Shown here piece by piece: positions 45,403 to 53,845 of a stretch of DNA of 64,000 nt. The position numbers were made by a program, and so were the translations under genes. The notes below the pieces were generated by a model, which saw only the letters and a list, made by a program, of their open reading frames with translations, did no database searches and had not been told where the DNA came from. Where the stretch lies: NCBI GenBank assembly GCA_036012125.1, contig DASCOS010000020.1:1-64000 (forward strand), given 5' to 3'. The DNA comes from Vicinamibacterales bacterium. Its GTDB lineage: Bacteria > Acidobacteriota > Vicinamibacteria > Vicinamibacterales > UBA823. Position 1 is the first letter of the stretch. The number at the start of each line of letters is the position of its first letter.

Positions 45403-46926
45403 TCAGGAAACAGGCACACCCAAAATCGGTAAAACAATGAACTGAACCAGCACCGTTAGAATGCAAATACCTACAAGGTTCAACCAAAGACCAGCTCGAC
45501 GCATAGCCGTAACCGATACATGCCCAGAGCCAAACACGATTGCATTCGGCGGCGTAGCCACTGGTAGCATGAACGCCCAAGATGCGGCGAATGCAGCCGG
45601 AACGATAAGCAGATAGGGGTGCACCCCAAGGCCAGGGGCGACACCTCCGATAATCGGAATAAACGTCGCTGCCGTCGCTGTATTACTTGTCAGTTCAGTT
45701 AGAAAGATTATCAGAGTGGTAACAAGAATGATCAGCACCCAACTGGGTAATCCTTGCCACGTTGCCGCCTGATGACCAAGAAATTCCCCAACACCATTTC
45801 TTTGGATCGCCACGGCGAGACTCATTCCACCACCAAAGAGCAATAAGATACCCCAGGGTAGTGCTTTCATATCACGCCACTGCATCAACGCTCTGCCAGT
45901 ATGTGATCGCGCTGGAATCAAGAAAAGACTCAACGCGGCAGTCAGCGAAATCCCCGCGTCCGTTAAACCTGCCAACAGTCGTACACCGCCAACCTCGACA
46001 CCGGTCAGCCAAGAACGTCCCATCCAAGCAATCGCAGCAAGTCCAAATACAACCAATGTTGCCCGCTCAGCCCAACTCAGCTCTGGTAGCGCTGCATACG
46101 CTTCCCTGATGACATCCGTTCCTCCTACTGAAGGGGCTGAAATCGGAAACAAGTGTCGAGTAAGAAGCCACCAGGTGATTGGCAAAAACACGATTACCAG
46201 AGGCAGCCCCATCGCCATCCATTGTAAGAAAGTAATGTCGTGGTTGAGGGTGTCACGTATGTAGGACACCAGAAAAAGATTCGGCGGAGAGCCTATGATC
46301 GTACCCACGCCGCCTATGGATGCAGCATAAGCGATTCCCAGCATTAGACACACCGCCAGATGATCGGGCTTATCAGCCTGGCCAGAATCAGAATGATCAG
46401 AAATCATACCGATCACGCTGATCGCAATCGGTAACATCATGATTGCTGTCGCAGTATTCGAGAGCCACAGACTCAGACCAGCCGTGGCGATCATAAAACC
46501 TGCAACAATCCGTGGTGGGTCCGTGCCCACAATAGATAGAGTCACCAGTGCAATCCGCCGATGCAGCCGCCATCGTTGCATGGCTATTGACAAAATGAAT
46601 CCACCCATGAAGAGAAAGATAAGATCGTGAGCGTACGGTGCCGCAACGTCTCGTATGGAGCCAGCACCAAAGAGCGGAAGAACAACGAGCGGCAGGAGGG
46701 CCGTCGCTGGAATATCGATCGCCTCAGTGAGCCACCAGAGGGCCATCCAAGTCGCAAGCGCCGCAGTAACCCGGCCTGCATGGGTAAATACGACGATTCC
46801 ACCGTCCGAAACATAGGTATTTGGAAGAGCGAGGTATACAGCTAGCGCAACGATCGGGCCGCTGATCCGAGCAATACGTTGTAACGGTATGTGAGCGGTT
46901 ACCTGCAAAGTAACCTCATTGCTCAC
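45403..46926 (-). CDS. DASS (SLC13) family sodium:dicarboxylate/sulfate symporter
   Basis: 507 residues with about 12 hydrophobic segments. Family signatures include WWLTEAIDIPATALLPLVVLPLFG, LFLMGGFILSIAMQRW, SNTATAIMMLPIAISV with its SNT sodium-site motif, and the matching second repeat ELTSNTATAATFIPI. The C-terminus FVLPILGVPVS is typical. It likely imports C4-dicarboxylates or related anions. The start is GTG at 46926, with no strong ribosome site. Confidence 0.85.
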   Translation of the reverse strand: MSNEVTLQVTAHIPLQRIARISGPIVALAVYLALPNTYVSDGGIVVFTHAGRVTAALATWMALWWLTEAIDIPATALLPLVVLPLFGAGSIRDVAAPYAHDLIFLFMGGFILSIAMQRWRLHRRIALVTLSIVGTDPPRIVAGFMIATAGLSLWLSNTATAIMMLPIAISVIGMISDHSDSGQADKPDHLAVCLMLGIAYAASIGGVGTIIGSPPNLFLVSYIRDTLNHDITFLQWMAMGLPLVIVFLPITWWLLTRHLFPISAPSVGGTDVIREAYAALPELSWAERATLVVFGLAAIAWMGRSWLTGVEVGGVRLLAGLTDAGISLTAALSLFLIPARSHTGRALMQWRDMKALPWGILLLFGGGMSLAVAIQRNGVGEFLGHQAATWQGLPSWVLIILVTTLIIFLTELTSNTATAATFIPIIGGVAPGLGVHPYLLIVPAAFAASWAFMLPVATPPNAIVFGSGHVSVTAMRRAGLWLNLVGICILTVLVQFIVLPILGVPVS

Positions 46927-47046
46927 TGGGTCGCCAGAACCGAAGGTGCTTACTCAAGAGGATGCCTCTTCGCACTATAGCACCGCCACTTTCACACGTC
47001 TGATAAGCGTGATATCGTGGAGGCCTGTCAGAAAGAAAGGTAAAGC

Positions 47047-47211
47047 ATGCCCTTTGGTATAGGCCTCATGGAGCTCGTGGTCATCTTCTTCATCTTGCTC
47101 CTGATCTTCGGCGCGAAGCGCCTGTCTGGGATCGGACGCGGGATGGGGCAGGCCATTCGTGGCTTTAAGAGTGAGGTCAAGGACCCCGACACGCCAAAAG
47201 AAGAAGCTTAG
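47047..47211 (+). CDS. tatA: TatA twin-arginine translocase subunit
   Basis: A 54-residue protein with all TatA features: a short N-terminal polar segment, a membrane helix (residues ~7-22: LMELVVIFFILLLIFG), the FGxxRL hinge (FGAKRL), and an amphipathic helix (SGIGRGMGQAIRGFKSEV). It forms the pore ring of the Tat exporter. AAAGG precedes the ATG. It is the sole Tat gene in the window; no TatB or TatC is nearby. At least seven Tat substrates are encoded in this window. Confidence 0.88.
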   Translation: MPFGIGLMELVVIFFILLLIFGAKRLSGIGRGMGQAIRGFKSEVKDPDTPKEEA

Positions 47212-47258
47212 ACGCTAGACGGCACACTCAAGCACTTGTTACCAATTGCTTAGGTCGT

Positions 47259-47364
47259 CCTGTTGGCTGTGTCCACAAGACAAGCAGGTCACCTCCGCGA
47301 CGGCTCAGCCGAGCCACATTCGGAGGTTCCCCCGGCTTGCCTAAGTTCTCCTCCCAACAACAGG
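47259..47364. ncRNA. nested inverted repeat, candidate structured RNA or bidirectional terminator
   Basis: Four nested stems: CCTGTTG (47259-47265) with CAACAGG (47358-47364); CAAGC (47281-47285) with GCTTG (47335-47339) plus GG/CC; ACCTCCG (47291-47297) with CGGAGGT (47321-47327); GGCTC (47302-47306) with GAGCC (47311-47315) around an AGCC loop. It lies between the convergent tatA and peroxiredoxin genes. No poly-T tract is present on either strand. It does not match SRP RNA, tRNA-Sec or 6S features that I can recognise. Confidence 0.35.
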
Positions 47365-47385
47365 CACGATTCAGCACCTCAGCCT

Positions 47386-47913
47386 CTATCGCTTGGGAAC
47401 GTCTAGGGCAGCAAGGCGCTCAACGACCTGTGCACCGGCAGTCGGGGCATTCACTTCCTTATCGACGTAAAGGATGCGACCGTCACCACCGATGTAAAAG
47501 GTCCACCGTTGAGGGAGTTGACGCTCCGGCGACACCACACCGTAAGTACGTGCCACATCTCCATCAGGATTGCTTAACAGTGGAAAATCAGCTTCCAAGG
47601 ATTCAGCGAATTTTCGATTTGTCTCAGCATCATCGACGCTGACCATGAAATAGTTCGCGTCGTACTCCCGAATAGCATCACCGTTCTCACGGAACGATTT
47701 GCACTCGGCCGTTCAACCGCCAGTGAAGGCCTTTGGAAACCAGGCTAACACGACAGTCCGACCTGTAAGATCACTAAGCGAATGCATTGCGCCATCTGAT
47801 CCGATTAATGAAAATGGCGGCGCGGCATCGCCAGGACCTAACTCTTGAGCACTCGCGATAGTCACGGTGGCAAACATTCCAACCAGGACACACACGATGA
47901 GAAGGACTTTCAT
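47386..47913 (-). CDS. secreted selenocysteine-containing peroxiredoxin (thiol-specific antioxidant/AhpC-TSA family)
   Basis: 175 residues including selenocysteine at residue 67, encoded by the in-frame TGA at 47715-47713. Both halves are one peroxiredoxin: residues 25-66 (GDAAPPFSLIGSDG, VVLAWFPKAFTGG) and 68-175 (TAECKSFRENGD, FPLLSNPDGDVARTYGV). In the family the residue after AFTGG is the peroxidatic cysteine, so U67 replaces it (TGGU, a TxxU motif as in known PrxU). C71 follows four residues later. A signal peptide covers residues 1-22, so it is periplasmic. Start at 47913 follows AGGGGG; the reading from 47961 is rejected. A SECIS-like hairpin sits at 47680-47698. Confidence 0.9.
47680..47698 (-). 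promoter_or_regulatory. bacterial SECIS-like hairpin in the peroxiredoxin gene
   Basis: On the minus strand, ATCGTTC pairs with GAACGGT (7 bp including one T-G) around the loop CGTGA, beginning 15 bases after the UGA. A G is the second loop base, 23 bases after the UGA. This fits bacterial SECIS constraints. Confidence 0.65.
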
Positions 47914-48099
47914 AACGTCAATACCCCCTAGCTCAACTTTGCCGATAACAAGCAAACCCATAAATCCCTATTTCCCACTTCCCCTAAACTCTTTCTTTAT
48001 AATAACCCGCGACGGCTAATATTCTTGAACCTGTCAATGGTCAACCCGAAATAACCGCCTGGCACACCCTCTACATTAGGTCAGTCAGCGACAGGGACC

Positions 48100-48573
48100 G
48101 TGAACAGTACCAGGGCGAGAATAGCCAACACCATGCTTAGTTTTTCTCGATTTAGTAGAAAGCCTCGGATCACCGCGATTGGCTGTATTGCTTTCGGGCA
48201 GTTGGCCATTTTCTCTATCCTAATTTGGCTCCTTGGCGTCGAATCGAAGTCTCCGCCCCGACCTAGTCACTTAGACCGCACCGTACTGTCTCAGGACGAC
48301 GGGCAAACCGGTGGTCCAATTGTATCGATCGCTGGTGACGGCTGGCGGTTGGTCGAACAGTTCTCCGCTCATCACGCACTGATTCTCAAAGTTGAAACCG
48401 AGAGGGTGTGGGCTACTAAGTCAATTACACAAGAGCTCATTGAGCCAGTCATCAGTTCTTATAACGAAGTACTTGTGTATTTCTATTTGACAACCGAAAA
48501 GAACAGCCTCCCCGTCCGTCGTGTTCAGTGGACCAAAGACAGCGGTTACATCGAAATGGACCTTCGGGAATAG
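48100..48573 (+). CDS. hypothetical single-pass membrane protein
   Basis: 157 residues from a GTG at 48100 (ATG 48133 would give 146). A basic N-terminus (SRKPRITAIG) precedes one membrane helix (~26-44: AIGCIAFGQLAIFSILIWLL). The remaining ~110 residues are extracytoplasmic, with TGGPIVSIAGDGWRLVEQFSAHHALILKVETERVW and paired VQWTKDSG. No family recognised. It lies 85 bases before the class III aminotransferase. Confidence 0.55.
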   Translation: MNSTRARIANTMLSFSRFSRKPRITAIGCIAFGQLAIFSILIWLLGVESKSPPRPSHLDRTVLSQDDGQTGGPIVSIAGDGWRLVEQFSAHHALILKVETERVWATKSITQELIEPVISSYNEVLVYFYLTTEKNSLPVRRVQWTKDSGYIEMDLRE

Positions 48574-48658
48574 CTAATGTCCGCATACAATGTCACCGTG
48601 TAATTGTTCTGATTCCTCATTGCCGCCACGTAGCATCACTATCGAGTGAGTTGTTCAC

Positions 48659-49966
48659 ATGAATCGATCTGAAATCATCGCCAAGCACCAACAGTTCCTC
48701 TTTCCGTCGGTTGCCACCTTCTATGCCGAACCGCTGCCGCTCACTCGTGGTGAGGGTAATTTTGTTTGGGATGTCGATGGAAAATGCTACCTCGATTTCT
48801 TTGGCGGCATCGTTACCGTCGGCATTGGTCACTGCCATCCCAAAGTGACAGCCAAAATCGCTCAGCAGGTTCGAACACTCCAACACACATCAACATTTTT
48901 TCCACATGAAGCAACTGTTCGACTAGCGGAGAAAATGGCTGAGATCGCGCCTGGAACACTGTCCAAGACCTATTTTACGAATAGTGGCACCGAAGCAGAC
49001 GAAACCGCCGTACTGCTAGCCAGACTCCACACTGGCCGTACGGAAATCATCGCCCTTCGCCATGGCTATAGCGGTCGGTCGCAAACTGCAATGTCCCTAA
49101 CAGCCCATGCAAACTGGCGACTAAGTCCGGTAACCGATTCAGGCGTGGTGCATGCCCACAACGCCTACTGCTATCGCTGTGCATTCGAAAAGACGTATCC
49201 CGAATGTAATCTGCTCTGTGCTCGCGACGTCGAAGAACTCATTAAAACTGCAACGTCGGGAAAAATCGCTGCCTTCATTGCAGAGCCGATCCAAGGGGTT
49301 GGCGGTTTCGTGACACCTCCTAAGGAATATTTTCTCGAGATTAGCTCGATCATTAGGGCGAACGGTGGATTGATCATCAGCGATGAAGTGCAGACTGGCT
49401 TTGGACGGACAGGTGACCATTGGTTCGGTATTGAACATTGGGGAATTGAACCAGACATCATCACCTGCGCTAAAGCCATGGCCAACGGTACACCAGTGGG
49501 GGCTACGGTTACTACGCCGGAAATCGCAGCTTCCATCAAAGGACCGCAGATCTCTACCTTTGGCGGCAACCCGGTTACAGCAGTCGCCGCTCTTGCAACG
49601 ATTGAGGTTATCGAGGAAGAGGGTCTACTCGCCAACGCTTCCGCCATGGGTAGCGAGCTGGCCAAAGGCCTTAATCAACTCAAGACGACCCATGCGATCG
49701 TCGGCGACGTTCGCGGGAAAGGTCTAATGCAGGCAATCGAACTGATAAACGATGCTGAATCGAACGAACCGTCTCCGCTCGCTATGAATGCCCTGCTTGA
49801 GGCAACTCGGGAGCACGGCCTTCTCATTGGCAAAGGCGGCCTATTTGGTAATACGGTGCGACTTTCTCCACCACTGAACATCAACAAAGCCGACGTCGAT
49901 GACGCCATCGATATACTCGACCGCTCACTGAGTGCCGTAGGCAAGACCATTGGAGCCAACGCTTAG
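48659..49966 (+). CDS. class III PLP-dependent aminotransferase
   Basis: 435 residues, cytoplasmic. Class III motifs: YLDFFGGIVTVGIGHCHP, TNSGTEADETAV, the Asp in ISDEVQTGFGRTG, and the Schiff-base lysine in ITCAKAMANGTPVGA, followed by STFGGNPV. These fit alanine-glyoxylate (AGXT2-like), 4-aminobutyrate or ornithine-type enzymes. An insertion with four Cys (YCYRCAFEKTYPECNLLC) near 172-190 recalls the AGXT2-like subgroup. Substrate not decided. Confidence 0.82.
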   Translation: MNRSEIIAKHQQFLFPSVATFYAEPLPLTRGEGNFVWDVDGKCYLDFFGGIVTVGIGHCHPKVTAKIAQQVRTLQHTSTFFPHEATVRLAEKMAEIAPGTLSKTYFTNSGTEADETAVLLARLHTGRTEIIALRHGYSGRSQTAMSLTAHANWRLSPVTDSGVVHAHNAYCYRCAFEKTYPECNLLCARDVEELIKTATSGKIAAFIAEPIQGVGGFVTPPKEYFLEISSIIRANGGLIISDEVQTGFGRTGDHWFGIEHWGIEPDIITCAKAMANGTPVGATVTTPEIAASIKGPQISTFGGNPVTAVAALATIEVIEEEGLLANASAMGSELAKGLNQLKTTHAIVGDVRGKGLMQAIELINDAESNEPSPLAMNALLEATREHGLLIGKGGLFGNTVRLSPPLNINKADVDDAIDILDRSLSAVGKTIGANA

Positions 49967-49998
49967 AAGCCCCAGCCATCGCGACCCATTCGACTCAC

Positions 49999-50733
49999 TC
50001 AATCTTCACCACTGAATCGACGGAGAAGTTCCTTAAGATCAACAGCCCTCTCACAATCAACTAAAGGCCAATCATTGTAAGGGTCCAGCAGTAACGCGTG
50101 AATGCCCGCAGCTCGGGCACCAACAACATCCGCCTCGTATAGATCTCCCACGTGAAGCGTGGTTTCGGCGCCGGCCCCGACGACTTCCAACGCATGCAAA
50201 AAAATCTTTGGATCCGGCTTTTCGTAGCCAACAACATGGGAATCGATCACTGCATCAAAAAACTCGCGTAGTCCTACGTCCCTCAAAAGTTCATTAACCG
50301 TGCCATCGGAATTGCTCACAACAACCAGTTGTAGGCCACGAGCGCGAAAGGCACTTAGGGCCTCAAGCGTACCAGGAATGATTGAACTCCAGAACTTAAC
50401 CCGCCCAATTCGATCGAGCAAAGGCACCATATTATGTGCCAACGTAACTACTCCTTCCTCACCAACTGCCGGCGTCATCGGAGTTCGTAAGAGCATTTCC
50501 CGAATATAAAATTCAAAGGAGTCAATCGACTCAGTGGACCGAAGTCGAGGCAATGCCGCTGATACAACTGGCCGAGCGGCTGCTTCCGCTCGTCGTAAGT
50601 CGGAGAGATTACACGTAACTCCCTCGGTCTTAAGTGCAGAAGCAATGTAGTCGAGTTCCATCGCTACGATGGTATTCCCCGCATCAAGAAAGAGAGTCTT
50701 CAGCTGAGAATAAGGAAGAGGCGGCTCTAGCAC
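49999..50733 (-). CDS. HAD-superfamily hydrolase
   Basis: About 244 residues. HAD motifs in order: LFLDAGNTI (nucleophile Asp; the usual second Asp is Gly, as in some REG-2-like members), VVVSNSDG, YEKPDPKIF with the motif III lysine, and HVGDLYEADVVGARAAG. The helical cap lies between motifs I and II. Only GTG starts fit; GTG 50733 with AAAGG upstream is preferred to GTG 50790. It probably removes phosphate from a small metabolite. It is divergent from the aldehyde dehydrogenase. Confidence 0.78.
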   Translation of the reverse strand: MLEPPLPYSQLKTLFLDAGNTIVAMELDYIASALKTEGVTCNLSDLRRAEAAARPVVSAALPRLRSTESIDSFEFYIREMLLRTPMTPAVGEEGVVTLAHNMVPLLDRIGRVKFWSSIIPGTLEALSAFRARGLQLVVVSNSDGTVNELLRDVGLREFFDAVIDSHVVGYEKPDPKIFLHALEVVGAGAETTLHVGDLYEADVVGARAAGIHALLLDPYNDWPLVDCERAVDLKELLRRFSGED

Positions 50734-50824
50734 AGCACTACCTTTGATCGGACCAGGCCCATCACACCAGCCCGCTAAAAGAACGACCACGATACATTGT
50801 GGCCCCTCGTATCAAAACGACTGG

Positions 50825-50830
50825 TATAAT
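50825..50830 (+). promoter_or_regulatory. extended -10 promoter element TGGTATAAT
   Basis: TATAAT with a TG one base upstream, the extended -10 form, 51 bases before the aldehyde dehydrogenase start. This form can dispense with a -35 box. Confidence 0.5.
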
Positions 50831-50881
50831 TTTAGCGTTACCAGGTCTTGTATCATACGACCCTAGGCGAGCTAAGACGAC

Positions 50882-52360
50882 ATGCGTACTCTTAACAACT
50901 TCATCGATGGACAGTGGCGCGAGCCTTCTGGCGCGACCTATTTACCCGACATTAATCCAGCTGACACTAAGGAAGTCGTCGCCGAATCACCCAGTTCTAC
51001 AGCAGCCGAGGCCACAATGGCAGTGGAGGCCGCTGAACGAGCCTACCCAGACTGGCGCGCCACGCCAGCACCGCAGCGGGGCCAGCTTCTTTACCGTGTC
51101 CAACGCCGAATGGAGGTCCGTCGTCACGAACTTGCCGAAGTGCTGACACGCGAGGAGGGAAAAACTCTAACTGAGTCGAACGGAGAAATCCAGCGAGCTA
51201 TCAACGTCGTAGAATTCTACGCTGGCGAAGGGCGCCGCCTACTCGGCGAGACTATCCCCTCTGAGCTGCCGAATAATTTTTGTTATACGGTCAGAGAACC
51301 GATTGGCCCTCTCGCTTTAATTACTCCTTGGAATTTTCCGGTGGCCATTCCGATCTGGAAGTTGGCACCCGCTATCGGCTGCGGGAATACGGTGGTCTTG
51401 AAGCCGGCCTCACTCACTCCGCTATCGGCTGGACTTATTGCAGATATTTTTTCTGAGTGCGACGCGCCTCCCGGCCTGATAAACGTGATTTACGGAAGAG
51501 GCCGAGAGGTAGGCGAGGCCCTACTCAACCATCCTGCGATCAAGGGAGTGTCCTTTACCGGTTCTAATGAGATCGGAACCAAGCTCTATAGCACAAGCGC
51601 TGTGAACGGAATTAAATGCCAGTGCGAAATGGGTGGTAAGAATCCGATCGTCATTCTTGATGATGCTGATCTCGAGTTGGCAACCAGCAGTGCTGTCCAG
51701 GGCGCCTACGGTTCAACTGGACAGCGCTGCACAGCGACCAGTCGCGCAATCGTGGTTGACTCAGTCGCTGACCATTTCATTGAGCAGCTTGAAGCTCGTG
51801 TTAATGCGCTCGTCGTTGGAAACGGACTCGACCCAGTGACCGATGTCGGTCCCTCGGTCGACCAGACCCAGCTAGACACAGTGCTTAACTACATTGGCAT
51901 TGGACAGGATGAAGGTGCGAAACTTATTACAGGTGGCTTACGGCTTGCCGATGACGCTCACGATTGTGGTTATTTTGTTCAGCCCACGATTTTCGATCGA
52001 GTCACGTCCAATATGCGAATCGCCCAAGAAGAGATTTTCGGCCCAGTACTTTCCGTTTTACGCGTGCCTGACGCTGCATCCGCCCTAGTAGCGGCTAACG
52101 CCGTTCGGTATGGCCTCGCCGCCGCGATTTACACACAAGACGTCTCAAGAGCCTTCAAACTTGTCGACCAACTTGAAGCAGGCATCATTCATGTAAACTC
52201 CCCCACAGTCGGAGGGGAAGCACACATCCCATTTGGCGGCATGAAAGACACTGGCGTGGGCCTCAGAGAAATGGGCCGCGAGGCAATCAACTTCTTCACT
52301 GAGCTCAAGGTTGTCTACCTTGATTACACAGGTTCCGCTAGGAAAAGCAACCTCTACTAA
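50882..52360 (+). CDS. NAD(P)-dependent aldehyde dehydrogenase
   Basis: 492 residues of the ALDH superfamily. The general base E249 (CEMGGKN) and nucleophile C283 (GQRCTAT) are in place, with the cofactor motif [18 protein letters not shown] and SFTGSNEIG. It resembles 2,5-dioxopentanoate (alpha-ketoglutaric semialdehyde) dehydrogenases, which act late in oxidative pentose/hexuronate breakdown, but other semialdehydes are possible. A link with the glycan operon is plausible but not shown. The ATG at 50882 has only a weak GAG site. Confidence 0.83.
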   Translation: MRTLNNFIDGQWREPSGATYLPDINPADTKEVVAESPSSTAAEATMAVEAAERAYPDWRATPAPQRGQLLYRVQRRMEVRRHELAEVLTREEGKTLTESNGEIQRAINVVEFYAGEGRRLLGETIPSELPNNFCYTVREPIGPLALITPWNFPVAIPIWKLAPAIGCGNTVVLKPASLTPLSAGLIADIFSECDAPPGLINVIYGRGREVGEALLNHPAIKGVSFTGSNEIGTKLYSTSAVNGIKCQCEMGGKNPIVILDDADLELATSSAVQGAYGSTGQRCTATSRAIVVDSVADHFIEQLEARVNALVVGNGLDPVTDVGPSVDQTQLDTVLNYIGIGQDEGAKLITGGLRLADDAHDCGYFVQPTIFDRVTSNMRIAQEEIFGPVLSVLRVPDAASALVAANAVRYGLAAAIYTQDVSRAFKLVDQLEAGIIHVNSPTVGGEAHIPFGGMKDTGVGLREMGREAINFFTELKVVYLDYTGSARKSNLY

Positions 52361-52403
52361 AAGGCCAAGGTCTTTGGTCTCGGGAAAACAGTCTTCAACC
52401 TGC

Positions 52404-53204
52404 TTACCCACCGAGCGCTTCCATCACGATTTTTACGCCAGCACTCGCACCGATTCGAGTAGCACCCGCACGAGTCAGCGCTTTAAACGTCTCGAAGTCT
52501 CTTACCCCGCCTGCAGCCTTGACCCCAAGTGCATCACCAACGATAGCTCGCATGAGCGACACGTCGGCGATCGTTGCTCCGCCAGGCCCAAACCCAGTCG
52601 AGGTCTTCACAAAATCGGCTTTGGCCGCTTTGGCCAACTCACATGCAAGACGCTTCTCATTATCTGTCAACAACGCTGTTTCAATAATCACCTTACTTTG
52701 CGCATCACTATGGCGACAAAGCTCAACGACAGCCTCGATGTCGCGCTGGACTAATATACGATCTCCACTCTTCAGAGCACCCACATTGATCACCATGTCG
52801 ATTTCTGAAGCTCCGTCGCCCAACGCGCGCTGAGCCTCATAACCCTTAACCTCAGGCGGGGTGGCGCCAAAAGGAAATCCCACGACGGAACACACGTTGA
52901 TCGGTGTATCACCTAAGCGCCGGTGAGCGCGGACCACCCATGTTGGGTTCAGACATACAGCAGCAAAGCCATATTGCGCGGCTTCGTCGCACAAGGCGTC
53001 GATGTCGTGGTCCGTGGCGTCTGGCTTCAGCAGGGTATGATCGATTAGGCTCGCAACTTCCATTGGCACTCCCCCAGTCGCATGTAACCCAACTCGTGAT
53101 GCTCCAGCCTCGATCACGCCACGTAGCCGTTCCGGACAACACTCTAGTGGCACATCGTGACAGTCGCAGCGCCTTACGGTAACCCCTTGCTTGGAGTATT
53201 TCAT
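52404..53204 (-). CDS. deoC: deoxyribose-phosphate aldolase
   Basis: 266 residues. Class I aldolase with the Schiff-base lysine in ADFVKTSTGFGPGGAT and the second active-site lysine in GVKAAGGVRD; the Asp in SEIDMVINVGAL is also conserved. It cleaves 2-deoxyribose-5-phosphate to glyceraldehyde-3-phosphate and acetaldehyde. The first ~47 residues, including a short Cys-rich part (CDCHDVPLECC), are an N-terminal extension; the core begins at VASLIDHTLLKPDAT. It is part of a salvage neighbourhood with hpt and upp. Confidence 0.9.
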   Translation of the reverse strand: MKYSKQGVTVRRCDCHDVPLECCPERLRGVIEAGASRVGLHATGGVPMEVASLIDHTLLKPDATDHDIDALCDEAAQYGFAAVCLNPTWVVRAHRRLGDTPINVCSVVGFPFGATPPEVKGYEAQRALGDGASEIDMVINVGALKSGDRILVQRDIEAVVELCRHSDAQSKVIIETALLTDNEKRLACELAKAAKADFVKTSTGFGPGGATIADVSLMRAIVGDALGVKAAGGVRDFETFKALTRAGATRIGASAGVKIVMEALGG

Positions 53205-53299
53205 CGTTTCCTAACCGGAAAATTGTGATTACACTTTTATCTCTAAACGAAACAATCTCACCCTGAATATGGTAATCTTCGGCTTCGCTGGCTGATGCT

Positions 53300-53845
53300 A
53301 TGAGTTCGCCACTCTCCAACAAACCCCTGTTTACCGCAGACCAGATCCATAAACGCGTTTGCGAACTCGCGCGCGATATTGACGCGGATCACAGGTATGA
53401 CGAACCCTTGCACGTCGTCGTTACAATGAAAGGCAGCTTTATCTTCGCCGCCGACCTTATCAGAGCGATGCGTACACCAGTAACACTCGACTTCATTACT
53501 GTCCGGTCATACGCTGGTGGCGTAACTTCTGGCGAAATACAACTATTAAAAGACCTCGACTCTTCCATCGAGGGACGGCACGTTTTGATCGTCGAGGACA
53601 TCGTTGACACGGGACGTACGCTGGACTATCTACAACACTTACTCCGAGCGAGAGCACCGAAAAGCCTCCGCACGGTATGCTTAACAAGGAAGCCGTCAAG
53701 GCGAGCGGTCAACTTGGCCGTCGAGTACGTCGGGTTCGAAATTGGCAATCACTTCGTCGTCGGCTACGGACTTGATCACAGCGAACAGCATAGACACTTA
53801 GACCACATCACCACCCTTGAAGAACCTAGTGCACCGCGTCGCTGA
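53300..53845 (+). CDS. hpt: hypoxanthine phosphoribosyltransferase
   Basis: 181 residues. The PRPP-binding motif VLIVEDIVDTGRTLDYL, the KGSFIFAADL loop and the purine-site VGYGLDHSEQ region are all characteristic. It converts hypoxanthine or guanine plus PRPP to IMP or GMP in the cytoplasm. Its 3' end overlaps the convergent amidohydrolase gene by 20 bases. Confidence 0.92.
   Translation: MSSPLSNKPLFTADQIHKRVCELARDIDADHRYDEPLHVVVTMKGSFIFAADLIRAMRTPVTLDFITVRSYAGGVTSGEIQLLKDLDSSIEGRHVLIVEDIVDTGRTLDYLQHLLRARAPKSLRTVCLTRKPSRRAVNLAVEYVGFEIGNHFVVGYGLDHSEQHRHLDHITTLEEPSAPRR

Noticed and set aside
47259-47364. tRNA-Sec, SRP RNA or 6S RNA
   Set aside because: The region is near a selenoprotein and highly paired, so I checked. 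There is no GTTCGA-type T loop, no CCA end and no GGAAG/AGCAG SRP tip, and it is shorter than 6S RNA.
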